DNA from: Rhodocytophaga aerolata
GTDB taxonomy: Bacteria > Bacteroidota > Bacteroidia > Cytophagales > 172606-1
Direction of reading: 5' to 3'
DNA length: 64,000 nucleotides
NCBI RefSeq assembly: GCF_030503435.1
Contig: NZ_JAUKPO010000001.1
Location: 1 to 64,000, forward strand
In this document: piece after piece, positions 54,725 to 63,768 of the stretch
Numbering within the stretch: position 1 is the stretch's first letter
Layout: every line of letters begins with the position of its first letter
Program-made: the position numbers and the translations under genes
The notes under the pieces: model-generated
What the model was told of the DNA's origin: nothing
The model's database searches: none
The model's input: the letters and a program-made list of their open reading frames with translations, nothing else

Positions 54725-55243
54725 TTAAGTAATATGCCCTCCTGCTTTATAAAAGGCCATATTTGCAGAACTTATAGGAGGTGCGATAAACTTTGTCTTT
54801 TTGCCTCTATCCACCGGGTTATTCACATAGGGGGTAGAGGTAAATTCAGTGAATTTTACAATGTCCCTACCTATTTCAATTTCTATACAAGGGGTAAGGG
54901 TTTTACCATCGAAACAATGGGCGGTTAGTTTCTTTTTTACTAAGCCCGCTTGCATCAGGCGCAACAGGTGATTATAGGCAGTTTTCACACAGCATCCGGC
55001 AAGCTCTGCCAGATTGCCCATGGTGATATAGAGCTTTGCTTTGGAAGCGCTATGATGTCTGAACTTGGATATATAATCCTCCAGTATTTTGTTGATAGTT
55101 GTGATTTGAGAAGTCGTGACGGTTTCTCCATAGCTTTTGCCTTTATTATAGGTTTTAATTTTAAGGAAAGCGGCTTTCTGTGATTGCCATAAGTCAATTT
55201 TTTTTATTTGCGTTTGTAGGGGAATTAATTGTTTTTTGGCCAT
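54725..55243 (-). CDS. Winged-helix DNA-binding protein (replication/partition-like)
   Basis: A 172-residue basic protein. The central segment AKLYITMGNLAELAGCCVKT followed by AYNHLLRLMQAGLVKKKLTA is a winged helix-turn-helix. The N-terminal part is Lys-rich and helical. No catalytic motif is seen. Its gene lies next to DnaA-box-like sites and in the same direction as the excisionase-like gene, which suits a replication, partition or element-control role. Related short wHTH proteins occur on Bacteroidota mobile elements. Exact function unknown. Confidence 0.55.
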   Translation of the reverse strand: MAKKQLIPLQTQIKKIDLWQSQKAAFLKIKTYNKGKSYGETVTTSQITTINKILEDYISKFRHHSASKAKLYITMGNLAELAGCCVKTAYNHLLRLMQAGLVKKKLTAHCFDGKTLTPCIEIEIGRDIVKFTEFTSTPYVNNPVDRGKKTKFIAPPISSANMAFYKAGGHIT

Positions 55244-55516
55244 TTGTTTAAAGTTTATTGTGGTTTAACATATAATAGTGATCTGAAGAAAATTGTAGAA
55301 AACTCATTTTTCTCTTGAATATTTATTATCAAACAATTACATTTGTCTATATCAAAATGGCTTGTAAACGGCTGTTTCTTTCATATCCAATTAGTCAAAA
55401 GGCTGCCTTTGGATATAAAAAATCCAGTATGATCTAAGAATCACATCTTTCGAATCTTAGGTTTAGTCATTTACAAACAATGTTGCCACATTGCTTTTTG
55501 ATATCTTGCAAAAATC

Positions 55517-55548
55517 AAATGCCAGTGATTGGGGAATTGCTGGCATTT
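55517..55548. terminator. Hairpin terminator after the excisionase-like gene
   Basis: A perfect 9-bp stem AAATGCCAG/CTGGCATTT with a 14-base loop, 22 bases past the minus-strand stop at 55571. T-runs follow on both strands. Confidence 0.6.
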
Positions 55549-55570
55549 TTTATTGTTTGACTTGCTACAT

Positions 55571-55891
55571 TTATGCCTCTACTCTAGCATCACTCTCTTT
55601 CGCCTGTAGCATCAAGCGGTTTCGGCGTGTTTTAAATTTTTCATCTTCTAACCGTTGTTCTTCGGCTTCTTTCAGCCATCGTTCTAGTTCTGTATAAGGA
55701 ATCAGCAGTACCCTTCCCTCCTTCCTGTGGGCTAATTGCATCTTTAAACATTTTTGAACAATGACATGCGGTTCCAGTCCTGTACGCTTAGCAAATTCTA
55801 TGTGAGTAAGTAAACTTGCTTTCTGTGTCTTTAGGGTTTCTGCCTGCAACTCGATCAGTTGATTCAGTTTTGCTTCTAGCTGGTCTGACAT
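55571..55891 (-). CDS. Excisionase-like / helix-turn-helix small protein
   Basis: A 106-residue, highly helical charged protein. KASLLTHIEFAKRTGLEPHV followed by IVQKCLKMQLAHRKEGRVLL and IPYTELERWLKEAEEQ has the order of MerR/excisionase-type winged HTH domains used by integrative elements (helix, turn, wing with RRxGR-like basic loop, then a Tyr/Trp helix). A 17-bp palindromic operator-like site lies 81 bp upstream of its start, shared by two other module genes. Likely an element regulator or recombination directionality factor; no integrase is within the window. Confidence 0.5.
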   Translation of the reverse strand: MSDQLEAKLNQLIELQAETLKTQKASLLTHIEFAKRTGLEPHVIVQKCLKMQLAHRKEGRVLLIPYTELERWLKEAEEQRLEDEKFKTRRNRLMLQAKESDARVEA

Positions 55892-55971
55892 AGTGAGATA
55901 TTTTTAACGGTTTATATAATTGAGATACTATGTGCTCTCTTGAAATGAAAGTTAATAGCGAATCTTAAAAG

Positions 55972-55988
55972 TAGTCGTAAATCAACTA
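55972..55988. promoter_or_regulatory. 17-bp module operator-like site, copy 1
   Basis: TAGTCGTA-A-ATCAACTA: the left half is identical to the perfect copy at 62785 and the right half is 5 of 8. It lies within a larger 9-bp inverted repeat AAAAGTAGT/ACTACTTTT (55967-55993) between divergent genes. Confidence 0.45.
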
Positions 55989-56194
55989 CTTTTTTATCAT
56001 AAAATCCAATCTTTTAGAGAGAAAAAATTTTCATCAGTTCTAAAATCACCCTTAATCCTCTTTATACCAATAAATTACTCTTTTAGCCAAAGATCACACA
56101 ATCTCTTGTTTTGTTTTTGATCAATTCACTTCCTTCTGTCACTACTGGCTTTCAAGAAAAATCAGGGAATATAACTTTGAAAGTTAGCATAAAG

Positions 56195-56211
56195 TAGCTT
56201 ATATTCGACTA
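56195..56211. promoter_or_regulatory. 17-bp module operator-like site, copy 2
   Basis: TAGCTTAT-A-TTCGACTA with the right half 7 of 8 to the consensus. It ends 29 bp upstream of the coupling-protein ATG. Confidence 0.45.
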
Positions 56212-56240
56212 CTATTATTATCCTCTAAACTTTATATATC

Positions 56241-58352
56241 ATGCTCTCTAATCAGGAAAGAGAATCCTTAACCCTTCAGCAGTATTGGTATTTACTAGCA
56301 TCCGTGTTGGTTACTTTACTACATTATTTCGTATTGATTTTTATTCATATAACTTATTACATTCCTTTTGAGCTATTTGAGCCGCTAAAAAACACCTATC
56401 TTTTCCTCCTTGAAAAAGTATCCTGGCTAATTAATCCATGGTATATCTCAGTAATAATACTAGTAGGTACTACTTTCTATGGACTAGGCACCAGAGGAGT
56501 CAAGAGTACGAGCATCACTGCAGAGCAAGTAAGAAACACCTTGATAATAGGATTACTGCTTATGACTTCCACCGCTTGTGCGCTTTGGTTTGTGCCTTCA
56601 TTATTCAAAAACTCTATCTTCGTCATAGGTTATATTATGGTTCATTTTATAGGGCAAATTATAGTAGCCAAAGGAGCCACGCATTACAACAGAATTTTTA
56701 GCCATAGTCTGCAAAATGATTTATTCAATGAAGACAATGAAAGTTTCCCTCAGGAAGAGCGATTGCTCAAAACTGAAAACTCGGTAAACATTCCCACATG
56801 CTACCAGCTGAAAGGAAAACTCAGGAATGGATGGCTCAATATTGTAAATCCTTTTCGAGGTGTGATGGTATTAGGTATTCCGGGATCAGGAAAAACATTT
56901 TCCGTTTTAGTTCCAGCTATTGAGCAGTGCATAGCTAAGGGCTATACGGCAATGGTGTACGACATTAAATTTCCGGATTTATCTAAGGTAGCGCTGCAAG
57001 CCTTGCTTCAAAACAAAGGACAGTATCAGGTTCCGCCGAAGTTTTATGTCATCAACTTTGATGATGTAGAACGCAGTCACCGCTGTAATCCTTTGCTGCC
57101 TGAGCTGATGACCGATATAATAGATGCCTATGAATCTGCTCAAACGATTATGTTTAATCTCAACCGCACCTGGATACAAAAACAGGGTGATTTCTTTGTG
57201 GACTCAGCTATCAATTTTGTAACAGCTGTAATCTGGGTATTGAAGCGGATCGATGAAAGGCAGAAGCTGGAATATGAGCAAGCAATTGGGATGTGGAATT
57301 CAACTAACGGAACTGCGAAACCTCTACCCCCTCCCACTGTTTGCACATTCCCTCATGTGATTGAATTTGCCAACAGGGAATATGATAAGATTTTTCCTGT
57401 GCTGCTGAATTATCCGGAAATTGAGAACTATGCCCGCATGTTTGCAGATGCTTTCCGCAATGGGGCTATGGAGCAACTGGAAGGACAGATTGCTTCTGCC
57501 CGCAATGGAATGGCCCGGCTGGTATCCCCTACCCTCTACTGGGTGATGTCGGGAAATGATTTCACCTTAGATATAAATGATCCAACGCATCCCAAGATTG
57601 TGTGCATCGGAAATAATCCTCAGCGGCAGGGCATCTATGGAGCGGCGCTTTCTTTATATAATGCCAGGTTAATTACCTTAATCAATAAGAAGAATAAGCT
57701 CAAGAGTGCTTTATTTATCGATGAGTTGCCCACACTTTACTTTAAAGGATTAGATCAGCTCATAGCCACAGCCAGATCCAATAAGGTAGCTACTTTTTTA
57801 GGAATTCAGGATTTTAGCCAGTTGGAAAGGGATTATGGCACTAAGGAAGCCAAAGTAATAGAGGGGATCATCGGAAATCTGTTTGCAGGTCAGGTGACTG
57901 GAAATAGTGCAGAGGGACTCAGCAAACGTTTTGGCAAGACCAACCAGATGAAAGAATCCATTACCCAAAGCAGAAATGATACGACCATCAACAGGAGCAC
58001 TCAGTTACAGGAGGTAATTCCGGCAAGCAAAATTTCGGCTTTAAGCCAGGGATGGATGGTAGGTTCAGTAGCCGATGATACTGGTGCCCAAATTACAACC
58101 AAGATGTTTCATGCTAAACTGCTAGTGAGACCTAGTGGCAACCCCTTACCGGATATGCCGGTAGTGTACGACTTTGAGAAAATAAAGAAAGACATTCCAA
58201 CAGAACAAAATACTTCAATCGAAGCTTTTAAAACAAAGATAATTTTCAATAATCTTGAAAGAATCAAAGGTGAAGTAGATCTGTTGCTCACGAGGGAAAT
58301 GGAGCGATTACCTGAACATTTACGACAAGGATTTCAAAAATCACCTAACTAG
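56241..58352 (+). CDS. VirD4/TraG-type conjugative coupling protein
   Basis: A 703-residue type IV coupling protein: an inner-membrane ATPase that hands relaxase-bound DNA to a conjugation channel. The N-terminal 150 residues hold four hydrophobic segments. Walker A is GIPGSGKT at 212-219. VYDIKFPDLS follows, and Walker B lies in ALFIDELPTLYF near residue 495, then ATARSNKVATFLGIQDFSQL and GNLFAGQVTGNSAEGLSKRF, the RecA-like T4CP core. The length and TM layout fit TraG of Bacteroidota conjugative elements. The start ATG is clear and the upstream 17-bp palindrome suggests regulated expression. No relaxase or channel genes are visible in the window, so they must lie beyond it or be lost. Confidence 0.85.
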   Translation: MLSNQERESLTLQQYWYLLASVLVTLLHYFVLIFIHITYYIPFELFEPLKNTYLFLLEKVSWLINPWYISVIILVGTTFYGLGTRGVKSTSITAEQVRNTLIIGLLLMTSTACALWFVPSLFKNSIFVIGYIMVHFIGQIIVAKGATHYNRIFSHSLQNDLFNEDNESFPQEERLLKTENSVNIPTCYQLKGKLRNGWLNIVNPFRGVMVLGIPGSGKTFSVLVPAIEQCIAKGYTAMVYDIKFPDLSKVALQALLQNKGQYQVPPKFYVINFDDVERSHRCNPLLPELMTDIIDAYESAQTIMFNLNRTWIQKQGDFFVDSAINFVTAVIWVLKRIDERQKLEYEQAIGMWNSTNGTAKPLPPPTVCTFPHVIEFANREYDKIFPVLLNYPEIENYARMFADAFRNGAMEQLEGQIASARNGMARLVSPTLYWVMSGNDFTLDINDPTHPKIVCIGNNPQRQGIYGAALSLYNARLITLINKKNKLKSALFIDELPTLYFKGLDQLIATARSNKVATFLGIQDFSQLERDYGTKEAKVIEGIIGNLFAGQVTGNSAEGLSKRFGKTNQMKESITQSRNDTTINRSTQLQEVIPASKISALSQGWMVGSVADDTGAQITTKMFHAKLLVRPSGNPLPDMPVVYDFEKIKKDIPTEQNTSIEAFKTKIIFNNLERIKGEVDLLLTREMERLPEHLRQGFQKSPN

Positions 58353-58490
58353 ATTTTTCCTAAAGATTTGTTTTGATTATTTAATTTTTTCAAAATGAAT
58401 GGAAGAAATAGTTCAATTCACTAGTTTTAATTTTACTCAACTAGAAAAACTTTGTATACTATTTCTCCAATCAGCTTACTGCCAAATGAT

Positions 58491-60257
58491 CTAACAATCA
58501 GTAGAGAGATCAATGTACTCAAGTTGCCAGTTCTGTAGAAGATTTTGCTTGAGTTGTTCACTTCCAATAGGAATATTTATAAACAAGCGTTGCTTTGCCC
58601 GACTAAAAGCCACATAAAACATTCGTGCTTCATCAGATGGATTAGATAATCTTGTAGAGCAATCTATTACATAATTCATAAATTGTATGTTGGTAGACAA
58701 ATGCACCAAGACATTAGTAAACTCCGTTCCCTTTGAGCTATGAATTGTTCTGATTTTTTCTTCAGATCTTGTATCTACTGCAATACAAGATTGCAAGGTT
58801 CTAACTGTGTTTTTTTGATAAAATTTTTCACCTTTACCTCCTTTAAATTTTGCTCCTATTTTTATCTGATACTTTTTATCAAAGTATTGATAAATGTTAT
58901 TGTAATAATCAAAAAGGGTTAATGATTGAATTGTTTCATTTTCTAAATTTCCAAGAATCATAATGGCTTCTCTTCTAAGAGTAAGTTTTGGTAATTTAGA
59001 ACAACTTTTCTTTAGTGGCCTAATCACTGAATTAAGTGCCTCTTTTCGATTCTTCTTCTTATAGTAATTAGATCCTGCCAAAACCTGATGAACTAATTGA
59101 GCCCTTTTTGGGTCAGACTCATCAGCATAAAACTGATGCAACAAACTCATATCAGTACTTGAATGAGCTTGTTTGATGAGTTCAACATCTCGATTCTTTT
59201 GTGTTAAAATAACAGTATCTAAATATTGACTTTTCTCAAGCCACTGTATAGCTGCGTGTATTGTTCCTACCAAAATTCTAACCGGTTCCTGTGAGGTAGT
59301 CTGGAAAGGAATTTGTCTAATATCAGTTCTAAGTCTATTTAAAAAATGAACAATATTAGGTGTAGATCGATAATTATATTCAAGTTTATAACTATTCATT
59401 CCCGGTAGAAGAAAGTTCTCAAAATCGGGCAGCTTTGCGCCTGCAAATTTGTAAATTGATTGAGCAACATCACCAATAACTCCTACTTTGGTTTCTTTCT
59501 GTGCTAATTTGTAGACAAACCAAGTTTGTAAGGACGTTGTATCTTGAAATTCGTCAATAAACAAATAAGGATATTTACTACGAATGAACTCAACAACACG
59601 TGGTGACTTTGTTAAAATATACCATGTAAAAAATAATACGTCCTCATGATGCAAAATTCCTTCTGACCAATATTTTTTTTTGTATTCCCAAAGCACTCCA
59701 TTCTCTCGAGGAACACCAGCTTTATTACCGTTACGAAAGCCTACCTCAATTTTTCCTTCATTAAGAAAATAATCAATTTTCGCAAGTGTCTTTCTTATTT
59801 TAAGAGCATTATCAGGATAATTAAAATGATTATAACTTTTATTATTTAACTCTTCAAGTGTTTTTTGCCATCTTCGAATTTTGTCACTATGCGGAATATT
59901 CTCCTGATGACCGTTGAGCTCTGCTATATTAAATAATGGATCTCCATTTTTATCTTTTTCAATTAAGTGGGCAAATGGTTTAATAACATTGAAGTATAAA
60001 AAGCTGTGTATGGTTGAGACATCAACCCTATTTTTATCACCTTTTAGACGAGACTGGATTTCATCTGCTGCGACACTAGTATATGTAATACATGCAATCT
60101 TTTTAGTTAAACCAAGTCTCTTTGACTCTTTTAAAAGTCGATGTAAATGCTCAATTAACCATTTCGTTTTACCAGAGCCTGGCCCGGCGAATACCCGAAA
60201 ATGAGATTCTATTGATTGCAATTGAGATACATTCGGAAGTGAGTTTATATCAATCAT
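58491..60257 (-). CDS. gajB: Gabija UvrD/Rep-type helicase GajB
   Basis: A 588-residue SF1 helicase with all motifs: Walker A VFAGPGSGKT near residue 25, ITYTSVAADEI, motif II YLFIDEFQDTTSLQTW, motif III IGDVAQSIYKFAG, the YNYRSTPNIVHFL segment, IRTIHSSKGTEFTNVLVHLS and MFYVAFSRAKQRLFI. It starts one base after the OLD-family nuclease gene stops, on the same strand. An OLD-type ATPase-nuclease directly upstream of a UvrD-like helicase is the defining pair of the Gabija anti-phage system, in which GajB assists GajA in acting on phage DNA. It is somewhat larger than the best-known GajB (about 500 residues). The alternative is a generic class 2 OLD plus helicase pair, which is the same architecture. 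Confidence 0.8.
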   Translation of the reverse strand: MIDINSLPNVSQLQSIESHFRVFAGPGSGKTKWLIEHLHRLLKESKRLGLTKKIACITYTSVAADEIQSRLKGDKNRVDVSTIHSFLYFNVIKPFAHLIEKDKNGDPLFNIAELNGHQENIPHSDKIRRWQKTLEELNNKSYNHFNYPDNALKIRKTLAKIDYFLNEGKIEVGFRNGNKAGVPRENGVLWEYKKKYWSEGILHHEDVLFFTWYILTKSPRVVEFIRSKYPYLFIDEFQDTTSLQTWFVYKLAQKETKVGVIGDVAQSIYKFAGAKLPDFENFLLPGMNSYKLEYNYRSTPNIVHFLNRLRTDIRQIPFQTTSQEPVRILVGTIHAAIQWLEKSQYLDTVILTQKNRDVELIKQAHSSTDMSLLHQFYADESDPKRAQLVHQVLAGSNYYKKKNRKEALNSVIRPLKKSCSKLPKLTLRREAIMILGNLENETIQSLTLFDYYNNIYQYFDKKYQIKIGAKFKGGKGEKFYQKNTVRTLQSCIAVDTRSEEKIRTIHSSKGTEFTNVLVHLSTNIQFMNYVIDCSTRLSNPSDEARMFYVAFSRAKQRLFINIPIGSEQLKQNLLQNWQLEYIDLSTDC

Positions 60258-60258
60258 A

Positions 60259-62355
60259 TTATTGAGTTATAAACTGTATAGCTTCTTGAATATAAGGAGG
60301 TATAATGAAGCATATTTTTGCTCCTTGTAAGCTCAGATTTTCTCTTAATTGTTTTTCCAAAAGGAATGCATGTTCGCCTTTTGAATCTTCTAATACCTGA
60401 TGATATAATGATGCAATAAAAGCTCTTTTTTTTTGATCTTCATCCCATTTACTCATTTGTATTATTGTTTTCAATGGTTCATTCTCAGACAGGGCTAATA
60501 AGTCATTAATAGAAGATGTTCCTTTCTTATATTCACTCATTAATATTTCAAAAGCATCCCTTGTGTTTTTACCTCTGCTTGGTAGGCTTTCTGTTAGTAG
60601 TAATTGGCAAGATGGATTATAATATGCTAGTTCGTATTCTAATGTCTTACCTTTTCCTGCTATGGGAGTACATACATGAATATTTAAAAATAAATCAGCA
60701 AACTCCTTTAAACTTATAGCATGAGAAGCTAACTCTTGATAGTCAAATTGTGTATTATTTATGTTAAGTTCACAGGGATAACAACTCTTCCAGTACGCTC
60801 TGTCATTTCCTGGTAGTGCTTTTCTTCTTTTTAATGGATCAGCATCTGTAACACAAACTACTTTTCGATAAAGGGCAACGGGATTTGTTCGAGCATCGAA
60901 AGCAAATAGTTGTAAGAAGTGTTTAAAGGTACGACTATCAACACTTACAATTGAAACATGATCATCAATAAGCGTTTCTTCTTTGTCTAAATAGGCAGCA
61001 AAACAAGGTAATAGAAGTTGTTCCGCTAATCCTTCAACTAGTATAACTTTGTCTGCAAAAAGCATATTTGATTTAGTGGCATCTAAGAATCTTTTTACAA
61101 ATATTTTTGAATCTTTTCCTTCTGGAGTCAGAGGAAATGCTTTTGCAGGATAAGCCACACGTTGATTTCTTTCACAATCCTCATATAAGCAAATAATTGA
61201 ATCTAAATCTACCGCAGCTGTTATTTGAGTGGAATGGGTAGTAATGAATGCTTGTCTTGCTTGTTTTTGATCATGAAGGTTCTGATTAAGAAATTTTAAA
61301 AACTTATACTGCATAGAGGGATGTAAATGGGCTTCAGGCTCTTCAATAGCCAGTATAGGAAATATTTTAGCATTATCGCCCATAAAGCTTGAACGCTCCA
61401 TTTGCATTTTTGCTAATATGAGAGATATGTATAAAAGGTTGTTATAGCCTAATCCATTATTAGTTAATGGCAAATTCAAGCCATGTTTTTTAATAATTAA
61501 CCGCAGCGCAGACATTATTTCTAATTCTGACATATGGGCGTCGAAATCAGGTACGCCTCCTTTTTGGGCACCAGTAGCTTGGGAATATGCTTTTATCTGA
61601 TCTTTAGAAATTCGATCGATAAGATGCTGTAAAAGAGAATTTGATTTTTGGTTAAACTCTTTTTCTCGTTGAAAAAGCTCTCTTTTCTGACTTGGCTCAA
61701 GTTGTTCAAAATCTTTACCCTCGGTAAGTTCATAATCAAGAAAATAGTTTAGAACTTCTCTGAGTATAGAACCATTTTTATAATATAAATGACTTTCAGG
61801 ATCACGAATAGCATCCAAAAATTGAAAATCAAATCTGCTTAGAAGCTCTTCATCTGCTTTTTCTTGTTTGCTTAAATCTCCTCCATAAATATTGGCAACA
61901 TATTTAGGCAAATATTTCTTTTCGATGAGCTTGAAGCATTCATTGGTTTGATAGGTGCCATCTGGTTTTTTATATGTTTGGATTTCACTTGTGTAATCAT
62001 TTAAATGTTTAACAGGCAGAGCAAATAAATACGTTAACCTTGCCATATAAGGCTTTTCTTCCTGGATGAGCCAGTCAAAAACTACATTTTTATCTTCTGA
62101 CTCATCTTCATGCTCTTGTATAGTAACTGAAATTTGAATTGTTGGAGGAAATGAAAAGTCGGTGAATTGAGAATTAAAGTCTTCTATAGAGGGGCGATTC
62201 CTTTTTTTTCTTTCAAATATAAGGTGAAGAGCCTTTAAAACATTTGTCTTTCCTGCATTATTATGTCCAATTAAGATATTTAAGCCAGGCGAAAATAAAA
62301 TTTCATGAGAAGAAAAACTGCGATAGTTTTTAATGTGGATACTGGAAATATACAT
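60259..62355 (-). CDS. gajA: Gabija OLD-family ATPase-nuclease GajA
   Basis: A 698-residue protein. The N-terminal ABC-type ATPase has Walker A GHNNAGKT at 30-37, after HIKNYRSFSSHEI. Walker B and D-loop are in LAIEEPEAHLHPSMQYKFLK, with the H-loop ITTHSTQITAA. The C-terminal TOPRIM nuclease domain has VILVEGLAEQLLLPCFAAYL (catalytic Glu) and VVCVTDADP (the DxD). This is the OLD architecture. With gajB one base downstream it forms a Gabija-type defence operon, where nucleotide depletion is thought to release GajA nuclease activity on invading DNA. It is about 120 residues longer than the classic B. cereus GajA. An operator-like palindrome lies 165 bp upstream. Confidence 0.82.
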   Translation of the reverse strand: MYISSIHIKNYRSFSSHEILFSPGLNILIGHNNAGKTNVLKALHLIFERKKRNRPSIEDFNSQFTDFSFPPTIQISVTIQEHEDESEDKNVVFDWLIQEEKPYMARLTYLFALPVKHLNDYTSEIQTYKKPDGTYQTNECFKLIEKKYLPKYVANIYGGDLSKQEKADEELLSRFDFQFLDAIRDPESHLYYKNGSILREVLNYFLDYELTEGKDFEQLEPSQKRELFQREKEFNQKSNSLLQHLIDRISKDQIKAYSQATGAQKGGVPDFDAHMSELEIMSALRLIIKKHGLNLPLTNNGLGYNNLLYISLILAKMQMERSSFMGDNAKIFPILAIEEPEAHLHPSMQYKFLKFLNQNLHDQKQARQAFITTHSTQITAAVDLDSIICLYEDCERNQRVAYPAKAFPLTPEGKDSKIFVKRFLDATKSNMLFADKVILVEGLAEQLLLPCFAAYLDKEETLIDDHVSIVSVDSRTFKHFLQLFAFDARTNPVALYRKVVCVTDADPLKRRKALPGNDRAYWKSCYPCELNINNTQFDYQELASHAISLKEFADLFLNIHVCTPIAGKGKTLEYELAYYNPSCQLLLTESLPSRGKNTRDAFEILMSEYKKGTSSINDLLALSENEPLKTIIQMSKWDEDQKKRAFIASLYHQVLEDSKGEHAFLLEKQLRENLSLQGAKICFIIPPYIQEAIQFITQ

Positions 62356-62519
62356 AGATATTAAAGAGCAAAAAATTTCATTAGTAATTGCTACACTGAT
62401 AAATTGGCTTGCCTTACTAACGCATTCAGTTTGTTAATTTAATGTATTTTTTATTAAGCTAAGGAAATTGATTTAATACGTTTTTGTACCACAATATCAT
62501 ATCAATATTAGACTCGTAC

Positions 62520-62539
62520 AATACCTATTTATAGGTATT
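62520..62539. promoter_or_regulatory. 20-bp palindromic operator-like site, copy 6
   Basis: A perfect AATACCTA-TTTA-TAGGTATT, 165 bp upstream of gajA and 281 bp upstream of the plus-strand gene at 62820. The remainder of 62356-62819 shows no gene; a 17-bp operator copy follows at 62785. Confidence 0.6.
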
Positions 62540-62784
62540 TATTGCATACACATAAAGGTTTACATAGCTGATATACTTAGCGTATTATTTTATGCTACTA
62601 CTCCCCCAATGCTTTTGGATCTCCCGCTTGATTTTACTGTTTACTCTTGCAACACACATGCTTTTATTTTTCAAATGTAGCCTGTTAAAGCAATGATTAG
62701 TATCTGGGAGTATCTGTAAAGTTGGCTTTCTTATCATGTAATTAGTATCGTCCAATTAATATTGAAAGAAATTTCTTGTAAAAG

Positions 62785-62801
62785 TAGTCGTAATACGACT
62801 A
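62785..62801. promoter_or_regulatory. 17-bp module operator-like site, copy 3 (perfect)
   Basis: TAGTCGTA-A-TACGACTA, a perfect 8-1-8 palindrome ending 18 bases before ATG 62820. It is the best copy of a motif also found upstream of the excisionase-like and coupling-protein genes. Confidence 0.6.
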
Positions 62802-62819
62802 TATTTATAAGAAAAAACT

Positions 62820-63680
62820 ATGGAAGAAAATACTCAATCCTTTTTTCCTGAAAAGGCAGAAAACCTAAATTCTTCTTCAGGGCTGCAACAAGAAGAAATT
62901 GACTTCTTAAATGAAGATACCAGTTCCAATTATATTGGAGATGATCAAGGTATGTGTATCACAACGCCCACACAGGGTAATGATTTTTTAGAGAAGTATA
63001 AAAGCATAGAAGGGATTGAAATACTTGCCCAGGATGAAGAAATAAAGTGTTTGTTCATGCAATTTGAGCCCGAAAGTTTACAGAATCTTCAGCTATTAAG
63101 TATTTCTATATCAGAGCTTATATACAGCGGTACACTACTTTCCCTTTCTTCACTCATACCGGTTAAGGTTCAGATTCAGCCGGCAGGACTAGCACAACCT
63201 TTGGTTTTGCTCATTCATCCCCAGTTAACAGATTCTCATTTTATTCATCTAAAACTTATGCCTTATGCAAATTACCTCCCTCCTATTCCACTTACGCTTT
63301 ATCAGCAAGAGGCCTCAAAACAGGCTGCTCCCTTTTTCATCATCAAGCGTGTGGTAGATAGTGCTCAGTCATCAGTGTTTGAACAGAAACAGAATGAACT
63401 TTGGGATACATTGACCTTATCAGTTTCTATACAAAATAAGCTTTTTAAAGAATTGATGGAGGTGATAAAGTATCAGCCATTAGGGATAGAAAAATGGGTA
63501 CAGAACCAATTCTGGACGAAGGAACAATCTGAGAAAGCATTAAAAATTATTGATTCTATTTTTCCCTTACAACTTGGACTTTTCACATGCCTGCAGATAG
63601 TATTTTATCCATTTGAAAGGCTTCACTTATTTCCGCATCTACAGGCTATAGTACAATCTAAACTGCTTGAACAGCCATAA
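62820..63680 (+). CDS. Hypothetical protein, 286 aa, conjugative module
   Basis: A soluble protein with an acidic, Ser/Gln-rich N-terminus (residues 1-60) and then a mixed alpha/beta body (LLSISISELIYSGTLLSLSS, HFIHLKLMPYANYLPPIPLT, IEKWVQNQFWTKEQSEKALK). No signal peptide or known motif. The perfect 17-bp palindrome just upstream places it in the same predicted regulon as the coupling protein. A CAGCC/GGCTG hairpin spans its stop codon (7-base loop) and could end its transcript. It may be a mobile-element-specific gene; function unknown. Confidence 0.55.
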   Translation: MEENTQSFFPEKAENLNSSSGLQQEEIDFLNEDTSSNYIGDDQGMCITTPTQGNDFLEKYKSIEGIEILAQDEEIKCLFMQFEPESLQNLQLLSISISELIYSGTLLSLSSLIPVKVQIQPAGLAQPLVLLIHPQLTDSHFIHLKLMPYANYLPPIPLTLYQQEASKQAAPFFIIKRVVDSAQSSVFEQKQNELWDTLTLSVSIQNKLFKELMEVIKYQPLGIEKWVQNQFWTKEQSEKALKIIDSIFPLQLGLFTCLQIVFYPFERLHLFPHLQAIVQSKLLEQP

Positions 63681-63768
63681 ACAGGCTGCATAGTAAAAGC
63701 TAATAGTTCTTTCTTTGCTCATTTGACAGCATCCCTCATAAACATTATCCACCTTCAACCAGAATTTT

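Noticed and set aside
54551-54928. A 125-codon plus-strand frame across the DnaA-box region.
   Set aside because: It overlaps the winged-helix gene antisense and has no recognisable features; the DnaA boxes lie within it.
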